Assembly (NCBI GenBank): GCA_016179715.1
Contig: JACPCQ010000048.1
Span: 1 to 26,607 of the forward strand
Direction: 5' to 3'
Length of the DNA stretch: 26,607 nt
DNA from: Parcubacteria group bacterium
Lineage (GTDB): Bacteria; Patescibacteriota; Minisyncoccia; JACPCQ01
How positions within the stretch are numbered: the first letter of the stretch is position 1; every line of letters begins with the position of its first letter. This document shows, piece after piece, positions 12,347 through 17,702 of this stretch. The notes beneath the pieces are model-generated. The model saw only the letters and a program-made list of their open reading frames with translations. It searched no databases and had not been told where the DNA came from. Made by a program: the position numbers and the translations under genes.

Positions 12347-13280
12347 GATGTTCTCCAATGATTTCAATATAGGCTTCTTCTAAAGTCGGAAGGTGTATGT
12401 TCAATAACGTCAACGGGGTGCGGATGCTGCGAATAATTTTTTGCGGGTGAATCCCGTTTTGCAGCAAAATTCGAAACGGGCCGTTTCCTTCCGGCTGCAG
12501 TTTAAGTCGCGCGAGTTCCGTTACAAGCTTGTGACGATCCTTCGCGTCCATCTGCAGATACGTATTAACGAGTGTTTTGCGGATATTTTCGGGCGTTCCG
12601 CTCGCAACAATTTTTCCTCTATTGATGATGCAGATGTTGTCCGCATCTTCTGCTTCTTCCAGATAGTGCGTGGTTAAAAAAATCGTCGTGCGCTCTTCTT
12701 TCCGTACTTCCTGCAGATAGTTCCAGACGCCTTTTCTGCTTATGGGGTCTAATCCGGTGGTCGGTTCATCAAGAAAGAGCACGCGAGGACGGTGCATGAG
12801 ACCGCGAATAATTTCCAATTTGCGTTTCATGCCTCCGGAAAACGTATGGATCGGCTGAAAGATGTTTTCGCGGATACCGAGCAATTCCGCCAAAGAAGCA
12901 ACTCGCGTTTTATACGTCTTGGGCATGAGCGCATAGATGGGGCGAAACGGAAACAGTCCGTAAAGTGCGGCGTGAAAACGAATATTTTCCTCCGCGGTCA
13001 GATTTTTATCAAGACTTGGGGTTTGAAAGATGACGCCAATGCGCCGGCGCACCTCCCCTGCGGCACGCTCCGCATCAAAGCCCGCTATCTCAACGACCCC
13101 GCTTGTTTTTGTGAGAGTAGTCGTCAATATGGATATTGTGGTGGTTTTCCCGGCGCCGTTTGGTCCAAGAAGCGCGAAAAACGCTCCTTCAGCAACGGAA
13201 AAAGAGATATCATTTACCGCGTTTATTTTAGTTTTTTTGTAACGCTTTACCAAATTACGTACGCGAACAGCTTCAGTCAT
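12333..13280 (-). CDS. ABC transporter ATP-binding protein (DrrA/CcmA-like)
   Basis: ATPase partner of the permease encoded directly after it. All nucleotide-binding motifs are present: Walker A GPNGAGKTTT near residue 40, Q-loop IFQTPSLDKNLTAEENIRFH, signature FSGGMKRKLE, Walker B VLFLDEPTTGLD, and H-loop TTHYLEEAEDAD. The C-terminal 90 residues are the extra domain common in DrrA-type subunits. 315 residues is normal. The ATG at 13280 lacks a Shine-Dalgarno and sits 8 bases after a TATACG -10 box, so translation may be leaderless. Confidence 0.95.
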   Translation of the reverse strand: MTEAVRVRNLVKRYKKTKINAVNDISFSVAEGAFFALLGPNGAGKTTTISILTTTLTKTSGVVEIAGFDAERAAGEVRRRIGVIFQTPSLDKNLTAEENIRFHAALYGLFPFRPIYALMPKTYKTRVASLAELLGIRENIFQPIHTFSGGMKRKLEIIRGLMHRPRVLFLDEPTTGLDPISRKGVWNYLQEVRKEERTTIFLTTHYLEEAEDADNICIINRGKIVASGTPENIRKTLVNTYLQMDAKDRHKLVTELARLKLQPEGNGPFRILLQNGIHPQKIIRSIRTPLTLLNIHLPTLEEAYIEIIGEHHADA

Positions 13281-13288
13281 GGGGTTTT

Positions 13289-13317
13289 CGTATACTTATG
13301 TATAGGAAGAGATACAA
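13289..13317 (-). promoter_or_regulatory. Promoter of the ABC exporter operon
   Basis: Minus-strand TTGTAT (13312-13317), 17-base spacer, TATACG (13289-13294). The -10 ends 8 bases from the ATG, which predicts a leaderless or near-leaderless mRNA. Confidence 0.55.
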
Positions 13318-13372
13318 ATAAAACATCCTTACCAAATATATAATAATCGTTTTTTCTTCTTTGGAACAGAAC

Positions 13373-13414
13373 AAAAACACAAAGAGCAGGCACGTGCCTG
13401 CTCTTTGTGTTTTT
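13373..13414. terminator. 42-bp perfect palindrome, terminator of the RRM gene
   Basis: Each half has 21 bases, starting AAAAACACAAAGAGCAGG and ending in its mirror with TGTTTTT. It ends 14 bases after the RRM gene stop on the minus strand and before the ABC operon promoter. Because it is symmetrical it terminates both ways. Confidence 0.88.
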
Positions 13415-13428
13415 CGTCGCGAAGGCGT

Positions 13429-13689
13429 TTAGTTTCGCTCTGCCATCGGACGTGCTTCGTTGACCACGAGCGGACGGCCCTGCATGTCTTTGCCGTTGAG
13501 CTCTTGGATTGCGCGGTCGGCTTCGCTGTCGGAAGCCATTTCCACGAACCCGAACCCTCTGCTGCGTCCGGAATCACGATCGGTGATTACTTTGGTGGAA
13601 GCCACCTCTCCGAACTCGCTGAACATGTCTTTGAGCTCCGCTTCATTGGTCGAATATGGGAGATTTCCCACGTAGATACGTTTCGCCAT
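13429..13689 (-). CDS. RRM-domain RNA-binding protein (86 aa)
   Basis: Single RNA-recognition motif spanning the whole protein. RNP2 is KRIYVGNLPY (residues 3-12) and RNP1 is RGFGFVEM (near 44-51), with aromatic residues in the usual positions. Between them lies the linker FSEFGEVASTKVITDRDSG, and the end VVNEARPMAERN is the usual last strand. Bacterial homologues of this size, best known in cyanobacteria, are cold-induced RNA-binding proteins. The gene has a strong promoter of its own and a leader of about 130 bases, unusual in a window where several genes look leaderless, so post-transcriptional control is plausible. Confidence 0.95.
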   Translation of the reverse strand: MAKRIYVGNLPYSTNEAELKDMFSEFGEVASTKVITDRDSGRSRGFGFVEMASDSEADRAIQELNGKDMQGRPLVVNEARPMAERN

Positions 13690-13820
13690 GTTAACTCGTT
13701 ACTCTAGTTACTTCGGGGTGCTTTACTTTCCCCTACGTACATTTGTCATTTGCCCTGCTCGACCGCACCCCGCACTTCGGATATCGTCTGATACCCACAG
13801 ATAAAGGATAACCACAGGAT
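13690..13820 (-). promoter_or_regulatory. Long structured 5' leader of the RRM gene
   Basis: Between the predicted start site (about 13820) and the ATG (13689). On the minus strand CGGGGTGC near 13775 can pair with GCACCCCG near 13730, closing a large loop. Such leaders are known from cold-shock genes; that use is inferred. Confidence 0.4.
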
Positions 13821-13826
13821 GGCAAC

Positions 13827-13855
13827 AGTATAACAGCACTATGAAAAAAATGCAA
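13827..13855 (-). promoter_or_regulatory. Promoter of the RRM gene
   Basis: Minus-strand TTGCAT (13850-13855), 17-base spacer, TATACT (13827-13832). Same -35 and T-run beginning as the khpA promoter. Confidence 0.78.
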
Positions 13856-13870
13856 GTGTCGGAGTGAGTA

Positions 13871-13879
13871 TGCTATACT
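13871..13879 (+). promoter_or_regulatory. Extended -10 promoter of the TSP3 protein gene
   Basis: TGC-TATACT (13871-13879), an extended -10 element with a poor -35. It ends 9 bases before the ATG at 13889, implying almost no leader. Confidence 0.55.
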
Positions 13880-13888
13880 GTTGTGTAT

Positions 13889-14956
13889 ATGACGCTGTTT
13901 TTAGGCCGATTTATCGGGATTTTTTGCTCTATCTTCTTGATAATATCTTTTATGCCGATTTTTGCCGGCGCACAGGGCGGCGTGCTTGAAAACGCCGGCT
14001 TTGCGCCCAATACTCTCTGGTATTCCAAGGAGCCATTCTTCGTTGGAGACCGCGTGCGGATCTACAGCGTGCTCTATAACAGTACCGACAAGGATTTCTC
14101 CGGAAAAGTTGTCTTTTCCGATAATAAAGCGACAATAGGCACAGTTTCATTTGCGATTGCGAACGGAAGGGCACAGGATGTTTGGATTGACTGGACCGCT
14201 ACTGCAGGGGTGCATGTCATCACGGCAGAAATTATTGACGCGGCCGTTTCTTCTCCCGGAGGCGGCGAGTTGCGCGTATCATTAAAAAATCACTCGGCCG
14301 GAAGGAGCGAGCGTTTTATTGAGGAGGATACCGACGGCGACCGGCTCGGCAATAGCGCCGACACGGATGATGATAACGACGGATTAAGTGACACAGAAGA
14401 AGCTAAAATAGGCACAAACCCTCTTCTTGCGGACACCGACGCGGACGGTATCTCTGACGGAGAGGATTCCCAGCCGATTGTTGTTTCGGTTCAGGCTCAC
14501 ACAAAAACAGACTCGCGTACGGAGGAAACATTTCGGAATACTATTGTCCCCGCCGCCACTATAGCTGCCGCCGCTGCCGTGGATACCATTGACGCGCTGC
14601 GAACGCGCGGTGTTGATTATTTTACAGAGAAGGTTGCCGCTATCACTTCCACTGCCGCCAGCGCCGTACCCACGTCAAGGGCGGCGCGCATGTTATCGGA
14701 TTCTCCACCGGAAGTAGCCGGAGAAAAACGCGATGACGCCCCTCTTCTGACACGTTCTTTTTATAATCAGGCAAATGTGCTTACTCCGTTTCAGTCGCTT
14801 GCGTTTTATGGAAATTCTTTTTTTCTTTTTTTGTTTCAATCCCGCTCCGCTTTTTATGTACTGGCCGCACTTTTCTTTTTGCTTGTTGTGCGCTGGATTT
14901 TTCGCAGAATATTTTTGCGGAAGCGGCACCTGAAACGCTCCCGGCACGGTTTTTAA
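13889..14956 (+). CDS. Surface-anchored protein with thrombospondin type 3 repeats
   Basis: 355-residue secreted protein. A signal peptide or anchor covers residues 1-27 (hydrophobic IFCSIFLIISFMPIFAGA). Residues 30-130 look like a CARDB-type beta-sandwich (YSKEPFFVGDRVRIYSVLYN, and SGKVVFSDN). Residues 148-200 are TSP3 calcium-binding repeats: DTDGDRLGNSADTDDDNDGL then DTEEAKIGTNPLLADTDADG. An Ala/Thr-rich linker leads to a C-terminal membrane helix (FYVLAALFFLLVVRWIF) and a very basic tail (RKRHLKRSRHGF), so the C-terminus should stay inside. A GTG 6 bases upstream is an alternative start. The 3' end overlaps the convergent cytidylyltransferase gene by 176 bases. Confidence 0.88.
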   Translation: MTLFLGRFIGIFCSIFLIISFMPIFAGAQGGVLENAGFAPNTLWYSKEPFFVGDRVRIYSVLYNSTDKDFSGKVVFSDNKATIGTVSFAIANGRAQDVWIDWTATAGVHVITAEIIDAAVSSPGGGELRVSLKNHSAGRSERFIEEDTDGDRLGNSADTDDDNDGLSDTEEAKIGTNPLLADTDADGISDGEDSQPIVVSVQAHTKTDSRTEETFRNTIVPAATIAAAAAVDTIDALRTRGVDYFTEKVAAITSTAASAVPTSRAARMLSDSPPEVAGEKRDDAPLLTRSFYNQANVLTPFQSLAFYGNSFFLFLFQSRSAFYVLAALFFLLVVRWIFRRIFLRKRHLKRSRHGF

Positions 14957-15383
14957 AGAGTATGCTGGAGTGCAGTACATCAGGTTGATGCGGGTTCAAT
15001 ACAACAATGCGCGGCACTGCGCCAAACTGTTTCCTGTCGCGCCCGAGCACTGCCCGCAAGTTTTTTTGGTCATATCCGAGCGCAATGACATCGGGCCGGT
15101 ATGTTTTTATAACCTCCCAGCTCCCCACGGCTTCATCTCCGGCAATAACCGCATCGGCAATCATCTCTCTTTCGAGTATATCAATGCGTCCCGCAAGTTT
15201 TATGCGGGGAAGGCGGCGTTTTAGCGCTCTGACAACGCTGTTGGGAGTAACGACCGCAATCAAGTAATTTCCCAATGCTTTTGCTTGGGCAAGAAAGTTT
15301 CTATGCCCGTCGTGGATGCCGTCAAACGTTCCGAAAATCATTACTATTTTCCCGGGGCGTTTCTGCGCAGATTTTTTTGTCAT
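14781..15383 (-). CDS. Cytidylyltransferase-like nucleotidyltransferase with charged tail
   Basis: HIGH-family nucleotidyltransferase (TagD / RibL / FAD synthetase group): GTFDGIHDGHRNFL near residues 18-31 is the nucleotide-binding motif, with AGRIDILEREMIADAVIAG and ALGYDQKNL further on. The enzyme core ends near residue 142. The last 58 residues are a Lys/Ser/Glu-rich tail (KRKVRPVHKKRSGIETKKEK and similar) with no fold-like pattern, and exactly this part is antisense to the membrane-helix end of the TSP3 gene. It follows uppS by 16 bases, so it is in that operon. The substrate (glycerol-3-phosphate, FMN or another phosphate ester) cannot be told. The start at 15383 lacks a Shine-Dalgarno. 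Confidence 0.85.
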   Translation of the reverse strand: MTKKSAQKRPGKIVMIFGTFDGIHDGHRNFLAQAKALGNYLIAVVTPNSVVRALKRRLPRIKLAGRIDILEREMIADAVIAGDEAVGSWEVIKTYRPDVIALGYDQKNLRAVLGRDRKQFGAVPRIVVLNPHQPDVLHSSILFKNRAGSVSGAASAKIFCEKSSAQQAKRKVRPVHKKRSGIETKKEKKNFHKTQATETE

Positions 15384-15399
15384 AGACGGAGCGAGAATT

Positions 15400-16110
15400 T
15401 TACACTCCGAAACGGCGTTCTCTTTTTTGGTATGCGGAGAGAATGGAGAGAAACTCTTTTTCAGAAAAATCCGGCCAGAGAGTCTGTGTAAAGAAAAATT
15501 CGCTGTAGGCAGACTGCCAGCTCAAGAAATTAGAAAGCCGCTGTTCTCCGCCGGTGCGGACAATGATATCCGGGTCGGGAATCCCTGCCGACCATAAACG
15601 TTCGGCAAAGTTTTCTTCCGAAATGGCGTCAAGCTGCAATGTGCCGTTTTTGACCTCGGCTGCCAGTGCCCGGGTTACCATGATAATCTCGGATCTGCCG
15701 CCATAGTCAAACGCCAGCGTTGCGGTAATGCGGGCATCCTTTTTTGCTGTTTCTTTTTCGGCATCCGCGATCTGTGCCGCCATTTGCCGAGAGATGCGGT
15801 CGCGAAAACCGATGAAGCGCAGTCGTACTTTTTCGCGCTTGATTCCGCCAATCTCGCGGCGCAGAACCATGCGCAGTAGGCGGAACAGATAGTCCACTTC
15901 TTTGGGAGCGCGTTTCCAGTTTTCCGTTGAGAAGACATAAAACACCAGGTGCGGAATACCCATTGCGGCCGCCCACCTGATGCAGTCCCGGAGTTTAAAA
16001 TATCCGGCGCGGTGCCCATGGAAAGTCGGTTTTTTCCGGGCTTTTGCCCATCGGCGGTTCCCGTCAATAATAAATCCAACACACTGTGGTGTGCGTGCGG
16101 GTGAAGACAT
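15400..16110 (-). CDS. uppS: Undecaprenyl pyrophosphate synthase (cis-prenyltransferase)
   Basis: Condenses isopentenyl diphosphates into the C55 lipid carrier for cell-wall and surface glycans. 236 residues, standard size. Family motifs: FIIDGNRRWAKA (catalytic Asp) near residues 14-25, FHGHRAG, FYVFSTENWKR, AFDYGGRSEI, PDPDIIVRTGGEQRLSNFL and AYSEFFF. The ATG at 16110 lies 4 bases after the acylphosphatase stop and has no Shine-Dalgarno; an ATG at 16161 would add 17 residues that overlap the upstream gene and look non-native. The matching undecaprenyl-PP phosphatase candidate is the PAP2 gene at 23259. Confidence 0.95.
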   Translation of the reverse strand: MSSPARTPQCVGFIIDGNRRWAKARKKPTFHGHRAGYFKLRDCIRWAAAMGIPHLVFYVFSTENWKRAPKEVDYLFRLLRMVLRREIGGIKREKVRLRFIGFRDRISRQMAAQIADAEKETAKKDARITATLAFDYGGRSEIIMVTRALAAEVKNGTLQLDAISEENFAERLWSAGIPDPDIIVRTGGEQRLSNFLSWQSAYSEFFFTQTLWPDFSEKEFLSILSAYQKRERRFGV

Positions 16111-16114
16111 AAAT

Positions 16115-16390
16115 TTAATGCGCAATAGAGAAGTTTGTGAACTGTCCTGTTGCGGGGCCAAGCCGCACTTCTACCGCATCAACCCTGGCAAGAAGGGGGC
16201 CGCGATGCAGGCGCGCGCGTAATTTTTGCAAGGATTCTTCGTCCCCTTCCGCAACAACCAGAACACTCCCGTCTTTTCTGTTGTGTACGCGCCCGACGAG
16301 ACGAAGGCGGCGCGCATGACGCCAGACAAAATCCCTAAACATCACGCGCTGAACCCGTCCGCGCACAACGCATTCCATTTGCTGTTGCAT
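16115..16390 (-). CDS. acyP: Acylphosphatase
   Basis: Hydrolyses acyl phosphates such as 1,3-bisphosphoglycerate or carbamoyl phosphate. 91 residues, the normal size. The family pattern is clear: VVRGRVQRVMFRDFVWRHAR supplies the phosphate loop and catalytic Arg, followed by GRVHNRKDGSVLVVAEG with the catalytic Asn. The usual VQGV is VQRV here. The ATG at 16390 is preferred because GTG 16414 would add eight residues not typical of the family. It is the first gene of the acyP-uppS-nucleotidyltransferase operon. A TATAAT box lies near 16451 on the same strand but lacks a convincing -35. Confidence 0.88.
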   Translation of the reverse strand: MQQQMECVVRGRVQRVMFRDFVWRHARRLRLVGRVHNRKDGSVLVVAEGDEESLQKLRARLHRGPLLARVDAVEVRLGPATGQFTNFSIAH

Positions 16391-16488
16391 AAACCGCACA
16401 ATCTTTACGTGCACAAGTGTCTCTTACGGAAATAATTTTCCCTTACATTATAATGCCGGAGCAATAATAGAGTTTCTCGGAATTACTA

Positions 16489-16663
16489 GAGCATGTTCAA
16501 AAATTATTGCGTCGCGAGAGCTTTCGTGATGTTCTGTGGCAAGGAAGGCAAGAAAAATGATGTGAGGCGTAGTCGAACTACGGTGAACATCATTTTTTGC
16601 AGACTGACAAAGCCGGAGGGCATCACGAAGGCTCGTAGTAGTCAATGGTTTTTGAACGTGCTC
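16489..16663. mobile_element. 175-bp MITE-like palindromic element with TA duplications
   Basis: Terminal inverted repeats GAGCATGTTCAAAAA (left) and TTTTTGAACGTGCTC (right) differ at one position. Complementarity continues inward: GAGCTTTCGTGATG with CATCACGAAGGCTC, AAAAATGATGT with ACATCATTTTTT, and CGTAG-TCGAA-CTACG at the tip. TA flanks both ends (16487-16488 and 16664-16665), the target duplication of IS630/Tc1-mariner transposases. No frame inside encodes a transposase, so it would be moved in trans. The right end lies on the stop codon of the RNA ligase gene, and TAG is preserved whether or not the element is there. Confidence 0.8.
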
Positions 16664-17193
16664 TAGAAAGTGTACGTCCGTAGTATACGGTAATCGGTTC
16701 TCTTCGGCAACCGCACGGATTCCATCAGGACAAATGCGTTCACGGTGTCTTCCCATGCAATGGATTGCGGGAGAGCGTTTGCGGGGAAAATGGCGGCATC
16801 TTCGGGCTTCAGAAACGCGAGCGTGATGTGCATGCGAAAGGCAAATGACGCCGCAGGTACGGCAACCGCCCGCGCAAGGGCGCGTTTGAGGAGCAGAAGT
16901 TTTTGCGGAGCCCGGCCTTCTGCCCAAATGAAGCGGTGATCTCGCGGGCTGGGCCCGCAGACTATTTTGGAAAAAGAAACGGAAAACGGACGTGATTTTT
17001 TCGCTATGGACGTAAGGGCGGCATCATAACGCGCAACGTTTTTCTCCAGTCACGGGGGGACAAGAGTAATGTGCAGGTTTTTTAAGCGCTGCGGGCGTAC
17101 GGGAAATTGCGCGTGTTTGCGCAGCCAGCTCTGTGCTGCGGATTGCAGCTTTTCGGATGCGCCTATAGCAAGAAAGAGGCGATGGCCGGCCAT
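16663..17193 (-). pseudogene. thpR: 2'-5' RNA ligase / cyclic phosphodiesterase with in-frame TGA
   Basis: The minus strand from ATG 17193 encodes a 176-codon LigT/ThpR-like 2H phosphoesterase in one frame, except for TGA at codon 48 (17050-17052). Both catalytic HxT motifs are present: NLHITLVPP (residues 39-47) just before the TGA, and RMHITLAFLK in the second half; the start MAGHRLFLAIGA and RDHRFIWAEG also fit. Sequence after the TGA (LEKNVARYDAALTSIAKKSR) continues the fold without a frame change, so a single base change, most simply TGG (Trp) to TGA, explains it. It starts 12 bases after the upstream small gene. Either a recent pseudogene, a read-through case, or a sequencing error. Confidence 0.82.
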
Positions 17194-17205
17194 AAAATTA
17201 CCGGA

Positions 17206-17652
17206 CTATTTGCTAAGCTTTCTCCATAGCCAGACAACGGCTAATATGCCGACAACGAGCCAAACGAGAGACAAAAGCATCATCATCCAGAACCAAAGTC
17301 CCGCCGCTCCTGCCATCCCCTGCCACATATGCCCTCCGGAAAAACGTGTTTGCGCAAAGATGCCGGCACGGGACATGCGATTCATCATCATGCCGTACGG
17401 CCCGGGATATTCTTCCATCAGGGTTATCATCCGCCGCGCTTCCTCTTGCGTCATGTCTCCCTGCATCATCTTCTCCGCCAGGCCTTCCATTTCCTCGTGC
17501 ACGGCATCTCCCAGCGCTTGGTCTTCAATACCGCGCATCATATCCGCACCAGTTTCTGCCTTGCTGAAATCCATCATGCTTCCCACGTGCGCATAACCAA
17601 TAAATGGGACGAGGAGTAGCGACAGCGTTACGGCAAAAAATATTTTTTTCAT
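17206..17652 (-). CDS. Small Met-rich membrane protein of the copper cluster
   Basis: 148 residues. A signal peptide (MKKIFFAVTLSLLLVPFIGYA) leads to a Met- and acid-rich outside part (GSMMDFSKAETGADMMRGIE), a short GDMTQEEARRMITLME helix reminiscent of SHOCT-like segments, a second Met-rich stretch (PYGMMMNRMSRAG), and a C-terminal membrane helix (FWMMMLLSLVWLVVGILAVV). No CxxC. Met clusters on the outer side are typical of copper(I) handling, and the gene lies 50 bases after the copper ATPase on the same strand, so a periplasmic-side copper-binding role is inferred. The gap contains two direct repeats of ATACGACCT. Confidence 0.75.
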   Translation of the reverse strand: MKKIFFAVTLSLLLVPFIGYAHVGSMMDFSKAETGADMMRGIEDQALGDAVHEEMEGLAEKMMQGDMTQEEARRMITLMEEYPGPYGMMMNRMSRAGIFAQTRFSGGHMWQGMAGAAGLWFWMMMLLSLVWLVVGILAVVWLWRKLSK

Positions 17653-17671
17653 AAAATATATTACCCCAAAT

Positions 17672-17692
17672 AATACGACCTCATACGACCTT
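17672..17692. repeat. Direct repeat ATACGACCT x2
   Basis: Two copies of ATACGACCT spaced 10 bases apart, one helical turn, between the copper ATPase stop and the start of the small membrane protein. The spacing would suit a regulator on one DNA face; this is only suggestive. Confidence 0.4.
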
Positions 17693-17702
17693 TTAAAATA
17701 AC

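Noticed and set aside
16448..16927. 159-codon minus-strand frame starting MGRRPGSAK
   Set aside because: It is a shifted frame of the RNA ligase gene and runs through the MITE; composition is Cys/Arg/His-rich as in shadow frames.
17050..17052. UGA read as Trp or Gly across the genome, as in some CPR lineages
   Set aside because: TGA ends the 370-aa gene and the CcdA gene at sensible places, no other gene contains in-frame TGA, and the tRNA-Trp anticodon is CCA.
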